Shown: piece after piece, positions 11,245-23,200 of the stretch | How positions within the stretch are numbered: the first letter of the stretch is position 1 | Layout of the letters: every line of letters begins with the position of its first letter | Assembly: GCF_905475465.1 (NCBI RefSeq) | Contig: NC_062244.1 | Coordinates: 4,538,501 to 4,602,500 of the forward strand | DNA length: 64,000 nucleotides | Source: Pieris napi | Lineage: Eukaryota > Arthropoda > Insecta > Lepidoptera > Pieridae | Direction: 5' to 3' | The notes under the pieces: model-generated | Seen by the model: the letters and a program-made list of their open reading frames with translations, nothing else | Databases searched by the model: none | What the model was told of the DNA's origin: nothing | Translations under genes and position numbers: made by a program

Positions 11245-11400
11245 GGTCGGATCAGTGGCTGCCTAGTGGCGACTCTCAATCCTGAGGTTATGCGTTCAAA
11301 TAGATAACAATGGATTTTTCCGTGCACTACTATTATGATGGCGGTGAAAATCGTGGGGAATTCAACTTGTTCTAGTCTTAGTATTGTTTCAGGTACAGAA
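11245..11400 (+). mobile_element. Degenerate tRNA-derived SINE
   Basis: The pattern 'GTGGC...GACTCTCAATCCTGAGG' followed by a damaged B box (TTATGCGTTCAAAT) resembles the SINE head seen at 13145 and 28801. It is strongly diverged. Confidence 0.35.
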
Positions 11401-11596
11401 GCTGACAAGATTTTGGTTTCACTCAATATTAACCACTCGCGTACAACAATAGAATATAAGCGAAATAATGAAATGTTAATTGCTTGTAACGAATGAATGC
11501 AATGTAACAGTTGAAGAGAGTGCCTGCGTTTCACTCTGGGCGTAACTCCCATGATTTAGTTAATTGCTATGAAACGACGATGTATTGTAACAAAAT

Positions 11597-11790
11597 CAAA
11601 ATCATTTATTCATATAGGTAACGCAATGTACACTTATGAAAGTCAAAAAAAATGAAATGATTTTAATTTTTCTGCCAGTTCCCAAATCAAGGGCGTAGAA
11701 CGGAAGAGAAGAACTGGCAATAACAGTAGAATATAGTGCCTACGGCTATAGTCTGGGGCGTTACTCCGAAGATTTAGGAAATCGCCACGC
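11597..11790 (-). mobile_element. Retroelement 3' tail (family with GAATTTGATTT end)
   Basis: The reverse strand reads 'GCCAGTTCTTCTCTTCCGTT' and 'CTACGCCCTTGATTTGGGAA', then ends in TTTTGATTTTG. The same arrangement occurs at 51662-51850. No coding sequence remains. Confidence 0.5.
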
Positions 11791-11995
11791 TTACAAAACT
11801 TAGAAAGCCTAAATGAGTAAAATGTACAGCCTTGGCTCGTACAGTATATCCTGAAAAACCGTGAAGGGTTCCGATTAATTCTATTGAAGGTTAGAATATC
11901 GACTATCAAGAAAAAAAATATAAAGCAAATCTAAACTGTATATTGTGAATATTTGTAAAGATTGGAAATAAACGGGCTTTATTAATATATTATTA

Positions 11996-12311
11996 CTAGC
12001 TGACCGGGCAAACGTCGTTTTGCCATGTATATCATTTATAATAAAAAATAGGGGTTGATCGTAGTGGGGTGAAAATTAGGGGTTGTATGTATTTTTTAAT
12101 GCTGTATCATAAAAAAATAAAAACAAAAAAAATATCTAAAAAGTAAAACAAAATAATTTAGGGGTGGACTACCCTTAACATTTAGAGGGATGAAAAATAG
12201 ATGTTGTCCGATTCTCAGACATACCCAATAGGCACACAAAGTTTCATGATAATCGGTCAAGCCGTTTCGGAGGAGTTAAACTACAAACACCGCAATTTTA
12301 ATTATAATATT
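11996..12311 (-). mobile_element. Non-autonomous Helitron, copy 2
   Basis: Read on the - strand it ends with the hairpin GGCAAAACGACGTTTGCC, then GGTCAGCTAG followed by T. It shares CTCCGAAACGGCTTGACC with copy 1. The 5' end is eroded. Confidence 0.65.
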
Positions 12312-13144
12312 AACCGGGCAAACAGAATGCAGATACCAAGAAATATTGTTTTACGTCACTGTGGTAAGGAAAATTTACCTAAACATAGCAAAGGTCACGC
12401 ACAATGAAAAAGGAATCTTTCACGACTGTAGGCACGCTCGAGCGACGTGATCTCATTATAGAGAGAAAAATGTTTAATCAACGAGACTACGGACGAATTC
12501 ACCCATTGGGAATGCGTTTACAGCCAATATTCTTGATTTCAAGCAATATAGCTCTTAAGTTCAAAGATGCGTTTAGATTTTAATAAAAGTTTCACGTCGT
12601 TTTAAATTGCCGTTTGGTACAAATAAAATACGGTCTTGCTTTTTCGGGGAATTATTAGTAGTACTAATAACTTATAATCCGCCGAAAATCTTTAACAATG
12701 TAACTTCCGTCTGGTTTCTATGTTCCAACCATCCCTAACAAAAGCAACGTTGGGTACATTAAAGACTAGAAGGTTAAAGCCGTTGCTATAAAACCAATAT
12801 CTTCTTGCAGGATCAGTCTTCTAATTAAATGTATCTATTAATATTTTTTTTTAATATAGAATCAATTACAAAGTACATACCAATTTGATAGAAGTTCATT
12901 CGAAAAACGCTATAATCTAGTTTATGGCAGATTTTAGCTCCGAAAAAGCTAAGCTAAGCACAAACACATGCTCAGCAAATTTAACTCACAAAAGAGCTTC
13001 GCTTTGCTTTTAAAAACGACGTAATACGGACTACACTTCAGTAAACGCAATAAAAACTTTGTAGTCCAACTACCTATAATATCTGTTATAGTTTATTATT
13101 TTACATAACCATAAACAATGTGTTCATATATAGACAGCAGTGTT
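12312..13144. other. Gene-free stretch
   Basis: No gene, RNA or repeat family is recognised. Confidence 0.4.
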
Positions 13145-13410
13145 GGCCAAATGGCTTCAGCGACTCTTATTCCTAAGGTCGTAGTTTCGATCCCCGGCTG
13201 TGCACCAATGGTCTTTCTTTCTATGTCAGCAATTAACTTCGAACGGTAAAGGAAAACATCGTGAGGAAACTGCCTTAGACCCAGAAAAGTCAACGGAGAG
13301 TGTCAGGCACAGGGGGCTAATCACCTACTTGCCAATTAGACAAATTATCTTGAAACAGATACAGATCTGAGGCCCAGACCTAAAAAGGTTGTAGCGCCAA
13401 TGATCAGTTT
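13145..13410 (+). mobile_element. tRNA-derived SINE, copy 2 (Metulj-like)
   Basis: A near full-length copy runs from GGCCAAATGGCTTCAGCG to TTGTAGCGCCAATGAT. It contains the CACCAATGG, GAAAACATCGTGAGGAAAC and CTGAGGCCCAGACC blocks shared with 28801-29064. The B box is slightly damaged (TTTCGATCCCC). Confidence 0.75.
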
Positions 13411-14215
13411 TATGTGTTAAGATAACTTATATATGCATTTTGAAATAGTATCCGGGCTCATAGTGCAGACATTAGTATATCTGATTTAACAGGGAAACAG
13501 GATTTTTGCCAAATAGTGCCAATATTGCCCGTGTGAGCCTAATCAAAATTACAATTTCAATTGTCTGCGCTTAGGCGGGGAATCGAAATAGGCGTCTGTA
13601 TAAATTCTTATGTGTAATGACGTAATAATCATATAAAATATACTACAATTCGCCTCTTAGTAGTATTTTATAGGGTAATATGCTTTTATTTACAGATCCT
13701 AGATAAGGGACAATTGAAAGCCCAGTCAAATATTGACGTTCTAAAGTAAACCAAGTAAGTAAAGAATATTCAATACTTTTTATTGATCCACGACCTTAAA
13801 CCAAGGATTTAATCGCCAATAATTACTAGTTGGTCTCAGTAACACAAGGGACACCTTATGAATTTTTGAAAATGGAAAACTTGCCATATGTTTGAGGATA
13901 CACGTGTGTGATCACACGACTCCCATTGGACAACCTGACTTTCTGAATTTCGAACACGTCATTGCAAACTTGAAAATCGATCACTTGATCGAAGATTATT
14001 GAGGTGGTAGCACGTATTCAGATTATTTATTAAAAGTATCAACGCAGGTGTTAAAAATGTATGCCTTATTTAAAGGAAAAATAACCAATAAGTAATTTTT
14101 AATACAGTTAACCAAGTCTATCAACAAATTCAAGGTACAACTCAACATTTGCAATTTCAAGTGCATTTTTAAAATAACTAATGAAATTATAATTTTTAAA
14201 TGACGAATGTTTTAG
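13411..14215. other. Upstream region of Orco
   Basis: AT-rich and without a convincing TATA box near the start codon. A TTTTAG lies directly before the Orco ATG and could be a splice acceptor. If so, the promoter and a non-coding first exon lie further upstream and cannot be placed by eye. Confidence 0.35.
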
Positions 14216-17200
14216 ATGATGAACAAAGTCAAGACTCAAGGTCTGGTGTCAGACTTGATGCCAAACATCAAGCTTATGCAAATAGCCGGACATTTCTTGT
14301 TCAATTATCATTCCGGTAAGAGTAGCTGATAAGACAAGTTTTGTTTTATATATAAGTATTTATTTACAGTCTGCCTTCAGAAAAATCCATTTCATAATAT
14401 ATTCTTTCAAAGTGAAAATACCATAAAATTTTTAAACTTTTGAAGGTACCCGCAAAGTTAGATTTTAGTTTTAAATTAATCAGTATATTACACACATTAG
14501 TCATTTTAGTTGCTAATTTGTGGATTACAATTTGTTTTAGAGAATGATGGCATGTCAACTCTACTCCGGAAGGTGTATGCCAGTGTTCATGCTTTCTTGA
14601 TTGTCACCCAGTACTTGTGCATGGTGGCTAACATGGCCCAATACTCCGATGAAGTAAACGAACTCACGGCAAATACAATCACCATTCTTTTCTTCGCGCA
14701 CTCCATTATCAAGCTGTTGTTTTTTGCTATAACTTCTAAGAATTTTTATAGGTAATCTTTGTAGAATTATGTTGAATTATCATCAAGGTGCCATTCAGTT
14801 GGTATTTCGAGATATGCATTGAATGGGGGAATCAAAATTGCTTAATAACAATTATAATATAGGTATATAAAATAGTTTAGACAAATAAAACACGCCTAAA
14901 GTGTATTGTTTTAAATTACCATTTATCCGCTTTTGTACAAAGTAAAAAGTTAGGAGAAAAATTATGAGAAGCACAAATATTCGTAATCTCAGACTTATCC
15001 CAAGAAAGTCAGAGCCTTAAGTTACAATGAAAGTACATTACCTCGTAATTTAATTTTAATAACAGTACAAAGGTCTACGAGCAGACAATTTTCCAATGAA
15101 AGCATTTTCGTTTACCTTATTATAATACCGTTTACACCTAATTTCAAATTTCATTACGGATTTAATAAAAAATAATACTAGGAAATCCATCCACCTTTAC
15201 TCAATACAATTATTAAAATGTTACAGATGTTTTCGTCCCATAAAACAGCGAAATGCAGATTTTTAATTAACTTTTGCATTGTTATATTTACGAGAGCATA
15301 AATGGATTTTTTGCGGTGAATGCCCACAAATTGTTGTCTTTTTGTGAAACAATAATTTGGTTTTACCGATTTAAGTTCAGATAATAGTTGTAATGATTAT
15401 TCCTGAAGGACCCTTGCAGTATGGAATCAGTCGAACAGCCACCCTCTCTTCACTGAGTCAGATGCCCGGTACCACCAACTAGCCTTGACGAAGATGAGGA
15501 GATTGTTATATTTTATCTGTGGGATGACAATGTTTTCTGTCGTTTGTGAGTGATTCATAATTTTTAGTATTTTCGTCCTGCGTTGCGTAATAATTGTTTC
15601 ATATATTTATTTAAAGATAAATAAACCATGTTAATTTGTTTGCTATTATACTACTTTATCAGTGGTACAAATAAACTAAGAATAAGCAAAATGTCTACTA
15701 ATAAAACCGGAAAAACTTAAAACTTAACGTCGGCGTAACTGTTCTTACTAGCATTATTCCAGCCGCAATCCAAGTATAAGTCTGACCTAAAACCTATGTT
15801 TTTAAGCTCAAATATAAGTTCGTGATATAGAATTTTAACAAAAATTTGGATAAACTAATATTATTTTAGGCTGGGTAACAATCACATTCTTTGGAGATTC
15901 AGTACGTCTGATTCTCGATAAGGATACAAATGAAACGTTGACAGAACCAGCTCCACGTTTACCAGTGAAGGCCTGGTACCCGTTTAACGTCATGAGTGGT
16001 ACCATGTATATTGTTGCATTTGTCTTTCAGGTGAGTTTTATGATTAACAATCTGTCCCAAAAACCCCAGACAAAACGTAGATATATTTTGAGTTTTAGAT
16101 CGACCGTGTTTATAGACAAGTTGAAGAACTTTCCGTGACTTCTCACATAATAAGAAGGATAAGCCTCTTAAGGCTATAAAAATACATAAGAACAAGAGTG
16201 TTTATTGATTTGGAACGTAGGGCAGCTATTAAATGTGTTTGTTTGAAATTTTGCGCTAATCTGAGGATATTACACATTCCATTATTAAGCTATTGCATAG
16301 ATTTTATCGCGAGGCTTTGACCGCGGCGACCGAATCAAGAAATTCCGTAACGAAAAAACCTAACACACGATGACGTAATATAGGTGCGGCAAAGACGCGT
16401 TAGAGTAAGACAGACTATATAGGCGTTATAGTCTGAGTCTGGTAGAGTGGTAGATTGAAATAATATCAAAGAAAAAACTTGAATTAATATCAAAGAAAAA
16501 CAAATACTGCATAAATAAATAAATAATTATAACTGCATAAGTTGATAAAAAAATGCTATGCAATAGCTTTACCGCGGCAGTCCCCGAGCGCCACACGTTT
16601 TTTTATATTTATCTATAGGATTAAAACAAAAGCTCAAATTGAAAAAAATATTTTTGCGTTGGATAGAAAATTTATTGAGATAGGCTAAAGGCACATTAGA
16701 CTACGATAAATTACGGCAAGTTAGAAAACTTGGTATAGATATCGGGATATTATTTACATACAACATTTATCACACCCTCTTATCATTCATAAAAATTCAA
16801 TACAACCTTGTATTAACTTTATCGAGCTTTAACTTGACTCTGACTCCCGTATAGGGGACTCACATTTAATGCTGGTGTAAGTCTAAAGGCGGCCACTGAC
16901 GATACGTCCATTAATCCGAATGGAGTAGTCGTCGTCCAAAATCGTCCCATGAATGGTAACAAAGTATTCCATTTGGATGGACATCAGGCAGCTCTGGATT
17001 TCCAAACGGATTGATATCCATGCGTCCAGGCCAAATGGACGTCATCCGCGGCCGTCCGTCAATGGCAGAAACGTGCGCCACGCCATATGGAAGCAGTCCG
17101 AATTGTCCGTGAATGGGCGAAACGGCGTCCATTTTTTTGAGGTTATTGTTTCAGTTTATGTTTTGATGTCGATGGTGGTGCATGTGCTGTGTATTTGTCA

Positions 17201-20200
17201 AGCGTTATAATTTTTTTTTATTATGTCTTTGTCCGCGCGTGACTTTGTGTTGGAAGTAATAGAAAAATATAAAAGTATTTCTATTTTTAAATAAATATAT
17301 TTATATTATTAAATAAATAAAAGTATTTCTTTGTTTCAACCATTCATTCATCCACCTTCTCTTAGGTTTTTTTTGTCTTTTTAATAAAATACACACAACT
17401 GCTGCCACCAGTAAAGTATTGTTATCCATAGTATTATTTATTTCCGTTCCGTACGATTGCAAAGTTCGAAGTGACGCCATGCATCCAAATGGAAGTATTG
17501 TGAATGGTACCGTATCTCGATAAATTTCCATTTGGAGTGCATCCAAAAGGAAGTCTACTAAATGGACGTATCGTCAGTGGCCGCCTTAAGGATAAATATA
17601 GCTCTCGTGAAAATGTTATGTATACTAATAAAAACAATTTTTCAGGTATATTGGTTAATTTTTTCAATGATGATAGCCAACTTGTTGGACGTTATGTTCT
17701 GTTCGTGGTTGACATTTGCGTGTGAACAGCTGCAACACCTCAAAGCTATCATGAAACCTTTGATGGAGCTAAGCGCTTCTTTGGACACGTACAGGCCGAA
17801 CACTGCTGATCTTTTTAGAGTGTCTTCATCAGGTAATAAATATTAGCTTATACTCTTATAATTCCTCTCTTTTGTCATCAGATTAAATTAACTTGACCGT
17901 TATTATACTATTAAAGAGTTACGAGAGTACCGAGAGTTTTTTCCGCCGGCTTTTTCTCTCGACCTACACCCTCTGTCTTCTTTGCCGATGAGTAGGGATG
18001 CCTACAAATTCAAATTTAATGACGTGGAATAAGTGATACCTGTATCTTACGTTCCATAATAAACATATTTTTTTTTTACTCATATAATCTTCGTTTTTCC
18101 TTATATATCACATTGCCGGATCATACAACATAATGTACTAATATTCTTTGATTTACACAAATATAAATTATTTTACGGAAACAATCGATAGTTCCAATGA
18201 CCACGACTAAATGAATATTGTTATAAATATGTGTTTAAGTTCGTAATTAAAAAAAATACTGGTCTAATCTACTACTACTAATCCTAGCGTTGATGCGCGC
18301 TGGCGAACAGTTTGTTACCTTTTTTCGAAAATGTATGTACCAGCCCCTAACAAAGGTAGAAAACAGTAAAATAAATTAGTTGACGGAAGAAAAAAGAAAA
18401 TGTGGATGAGCTAGTTTTTTTATCGTATTCCATCTCATAGTTTGAAATGTGTTTCTTGTGTAAAGTGGAGGTAATATAAAAATTAAGAATTTCGTTTCTA
18501 TTATATTTCCATTCATAAACCTTGATCTATTAATGTGTGAAATAGTAGTTATGTAGTTTTTTTAAACTAAGCATTACTTAAACACTGCACTGGAAATAAA
18601 AAATAAACATTCATGTTAGTGAAAATACGAAGACTCTCATGCTATTTTAGTTTTCACCGGGTAATCTTATTTTCATTACTCTCTTTTCTTTCGTTTGTAA
18701 AAGAAAAACGGCGATTTGTTTTTCAACTTGTATTTCCCGTTCAAAAGCTTTTAAGACGGTAATGCTTAGCAAAAAACACAAATCCAAAGGGAGTGCCAAC
18801 AAATACGATGAAAATAAATTACGATTTTGCTATTATGTCACTTCGCGTCTTGATTTATTCTTTGGCTCGTATTTATAACACGGAATTTAGGTCACGAATA
18901 GGGAAAATGTAAGGAAACAAAGGAAGTATAGGACAAATTATTTTATGTTTTCGCTATTTTCTTTGTCATGAATATTGGAGGTAATATTTTTAAGATGAAA
19001 CTAGCTGGTTATGGCTTTTCGCCTTTGGCTGAACAGATTTATATGAGGATAATATATTATAGACGATAATAGCGCCTAACACAATATTTCGAGCAATGTA
19101 TCGATATTGTGTTCCTAAATAATGTTGTTTTGCTAATTATTTTAACGGTTTTTTGCTACCTTTCTTATACTTTTGCACGTGAGCAGTTTTACTAAACTAT
19201 TTAATAATAATTATATTACTTTTGAATTAATTTAATTCACTAACGCACTTTAAAAACGAATATATATATTCTTGGAAAACACAAACGATAAATATTAAAA
19301 GTAACAAAACACTCAACCTAGGAAGTTTTATTCCTTACAAAACAATTTTTAATTAACTAAAATACCACAATGAAATTATACGCAACCAGAAGACAAATCA
19401 TTTACACAACGCCACCATAAACAACAAAAAACTCCCGCGTCTGTCACGTCCGCGCGCCAATCGCCACATTTCCGGTGTTCCCAGTTCCACTCCTCTCTGT
19501 TACCCCTCACTCGGTCCGACTTGCTCTGTGGAGATTGTTTTATAAGACGGCCGTTCCTGACAGTGCGGCGTCCTCGACCGCAGCATTACTTGCACCACTA
19601 GCATCAGAGCCATTTCTCTCTTCATTTGTTTCATCCCTTGCAACCTGCTCATTATTGTCTAATGCAGTCTCTGAAACATAGAAGGAACTTGTAAGTAATT
19701 TACTTAGTTTAGTGTTATAGCCTGAAGCATGATTAGAGGGATGAAAAATGACATTTATCTCTATTTCTCAATTACCAGTACTATGTGCGCAAGCGTGCAC
19801 TCAAGCGCACACAGATAAGGTCTATCAAAAAGCAAATATTACAGAATTTGATAGCTTCAGACTTAACACAAATAAAAATAAAACTCAGTATCTTGCCATA
19901 CACTGTTGTAACGACAGCGGCTTCTAGTGCTCTCATAAGCGACAATTTGTTAAAACAGAGACCCATACATTTTGCATGTTCTCTAAGTGGCCTAAACACA
20001 TTAGCACCAGAAAAATTTGTAACAGAGACCCATACCTTTGTATGTTCTCTATGTGGCCTAAACACATTAGCACCACAAAAATTAGTAACAGAGACCCATA
20101 CCTTTGTATGTTCTCTATGTGGCCTAAACACATTAGCACCAGAAAAATTTGTAACAGAGACCCATACCTTTGTATGTTCTCTATGTGGCCTAAACACATT

Positions 20201-23200
20201 AGCACCACAAAAATTTGTAACAGAGACCCATACCTTTGTATGTTCTCTATGTGGCCTAAACACATTAGCACCACTGACATCACTCACCAGTCTCAAAAAA
20301 ACTGAGCACGCATCCGGCGTCCACTCGCCTTGCCACAACATCATATTTTCAGCTGCAGCTTGGGTCTTTTTCCCTTAGGAACCAGCTAGTAGCTCTAACT
20401 CGTAACGGTGGCACAGAATAACCTTGTAAGGCCCGCGCATGCCGGAGTCCAGTTTGCCGGTGATTTGTGCAGTCTTGCTCACAAACACAAAGTCTCCGAC
20501 AGCAAAAGTGAGTGGCTGCCGTCGACCCCCGTTAACGTAGGCATCGTGGCGCTATTGATTGGTTGCAAGGAGTTCCGAAGCTCGTTGTCTGCGAAGAGTT
20601 AAAAGAGCCTCCCGGGATTAGAATTAGTAAATGCCACATCTCGCACTAACGATCTGATGACTGGAGTAACTGCGTCAATACCGACCAGTAACGGTAGTGG
20701 TAATTTCTGCGTGGTACTTTGCTTGGAGATATTCATAGTGAACTGCATCCTCCACAGCACATCGGACCATTGGGAACCTTTGTTGCCTACTTCAACACGT
20801 AGCATGTTGAGAACTGTCCTGCAGTACCGCTCCGCTTGCCCATTTTCGCGGTGCATACCAGGCGTGATGAAATGTATCGAGCATCCCAAATCACTGACCC
20901 ATTTTTGGAATGTAGCGCTTTCGAACATTCTAGCGCGGTCACATACTATTGTAGACGGCATACCAAATAATGACACCGCATTTGAAAAAGAACTCGTTTT
21001 AGCTCGTCAGTGTTTTGTCTGTACAGAGAGTAGAGCAAACAATACTTGGAAAATGCATCCACTATAATCAAAACGTATTTGAAACCGTTTGACTCTTGGC
21101 CCTAGGACATCGGTATGTATAATAGAAAAAGGGATATCTGGCTTTGTCCAGGATTGAATCGGTTGTGACGGAGCCCTGGGAACTTTTTTATGTGCTAAAC
21201 ATACTAGACAATAACTTATGTACTTTTTTACAAACTGTCGCAAACTAGGAAACCAAAAGTGTCTTAATATTAAGTCAGTTGTTCTGTCAGTCCCAATATG
21301 ATCATGTGTATCGTGCAACACCCTCAACAAACTGAGTCTGTGACCCTTAGAGTTGTAACACAAGAGTCGCGGGTCTTCCCCAGACTCGGCCTAACCTGAC
21401 CATGACCAATCAATCGCCCCAAGTATTCAATTTCTGAGTCTAAAAAGGTAATTTTTTTTTAAATTAATAGAAAACGAAAACCCTGCTGTATTTAATGTCT
21501 GTAAAACTTCTTTCAACGTGTCAAGGCCTTACTCTACTGAATTTGACAGTAATAAAACGTCGTCTATATACGTAAGGGCTTTGCCAGCATCTATTAATGT
21601 TTTTAAAGTTTTGGAAATGATTCTCTGATAAACAATTGGTGCATTGGCCAACCCGTAGGGCATTTTCAAATATTCATAATGTCCTTCAGGTGTCACAAGT
21701 AATTTTGTTATTATCAAACCTAGATGCCTCGCGGTTTCGCGTGTAAGACGGACCTGAACTACTAAAAGAACGAACGGTATTGTTAGATTGGCGGTAATCG
21801 TATTTAGGTTTTATATAAACAGATAAAAATTCAATCAAACCTTTTGAGTGTAATTTAGCATTTGCGGCCGCGGCTTTTATTTGGGGATCACTAATGCCTC
21901 TAACAACAATAGCGGTTTTCAGCTCATCAGATAAACCTTTAACGATATTAAGACGTAGCAAAGATTTACGCGCGTATTCCGCATAAGTAGAAAACTTATT
22001 AGAGTTTGTACTCATTACCTCAAATAATACAGAAGCCATGTCAACGTTACGTGGACATAACGATCTAAATTCTAGTTTAAAATTACTCCACGATCGATCA
22101 TTTGTCACCCAATCGTTTAACCACAACTTCGCATCTCCTTTCAAACAACTACCTATCCGTCCTAAACATTCGTGATCATCCCAATTATTTAGAAGCCGGG
22201 CACGGTCAACCTCGTTGCACCAAACATCAAAGTCGTGTACATTTGGATCAAAAGGCGATATATAAAAGTTGTGAGACTTTGCTTTGAACAATGCAGTCAA
22301 TGCTTCAACAATACCGCTCCCCTCCTCCTTTGCTTCACTGGTTTTCATATCCAGTGTGTGTGGAATACTACCCTCAATAACCTCTTCAGCCATGCCTGAG
22401 CCTGGCTTACTAGCAGAACTCTGTACAGCCAATGGAGTAGAAACTAAATGACTCCCGTTCACAGGACGCGACGGACTCACGCTATCTACGGATACAGGTA
22501 GTCTAGCTTCAATCACTTCTAATCTACTAAGAATCCTATCAAAAGCTACATAGCGTGAACTATCGCGGCGTTTACGAGAGCTATGAGGGTCGTGCGATAC
22601 ATCACGACGCCTGGAAGTCCGATTCCGGCGGTTTGATGAACTACTATAGAGACTTCTACCAGGCGGCGTATATCGGGAATCTACACTATCGCGACGTGCT
22701 TCGCGACAACTAGAACGCCGTTTTTCGCGACTATGCCTTTGTCCCTCGAGTCGAGACGAAAGACCAGACATTTTGCTTTTATAAGAAATAAAACTTACGG
22801 CCGAGATGAGGTTCCTCCAATACTGAACACTAATAAGTACTAAATTTAGATAACAAACGGTCTAAACGCGTGGTGATCCCACTTCTGATCTTGGAAAACA
22901 CAAACGATAAATATTAAAAGTAACAAAACACTCAACCTAGGAAGTTTTATTCCTTACAAAACAATTTTTAATTAACTAAAATACCACAATGAAATTATAC
23001 GCAACCAGAAGACAAATCATTTACACAACGCCACCATAAACAACAAAAAACTCCCGCGTCTGTCACGTCCGCGCGCCAATCGCCACATTTCCGGTGTTCC
23101 CAGTTCCACTCCTCTCTGTTACCCCTCACTCGGTCCGACTTGCTCTGTGGAGATTGTTTTATAAGAATATATATTTGCAATTTAATATTATATTATTATT

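Larger units (their letters stand above)
19270..23166 (-). mobile_element. Defective Ty3/gypsy-type LTR retrotransposon in Orco intron 5
   Basis: The 3.9-kb element is inserted antisense to Orco. It has two identical 278-bp LTRs and is flanked by ATATAT on both sides. The internal region (read on the - strand) holds a gag ORF, a reverse transcriptase fragment with the YIDD motif, and integrase pieces with an HH-CC zinc-binding site and a D/E-type core. Protease, the first half of reverse transcriptase and RNase H are absent. Identical LTRs mean recent insertion, so the enzymes were probably supplied in trans. No envelope gene is visible. Confidence 0.9.

Noticed and set aside
10797..11552. 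ORFs of 70 and 119 codons
   Set aside because: No motif, no homologue known to me, no supporting promoter or codon pattern. The 119-codon ORF runs antisense through a degenerate SINE.
16911..17846. Several 70-94 codon ORFs on both strands
   Set aside because: They fall inside the PIF/Harbinger-like MITE or are out-of-frame shadows of Orco exon 5.
19785..20378. Overlapping ORFs on the + strand with repeated FVCSLCGLNTLAP units resembling zinc fingers
   Set aside because: They lie antisense to the gypsy element and arise because the 66-bp repeat is a multiple of three. The paired histidines of a C2H2 finger are not present.
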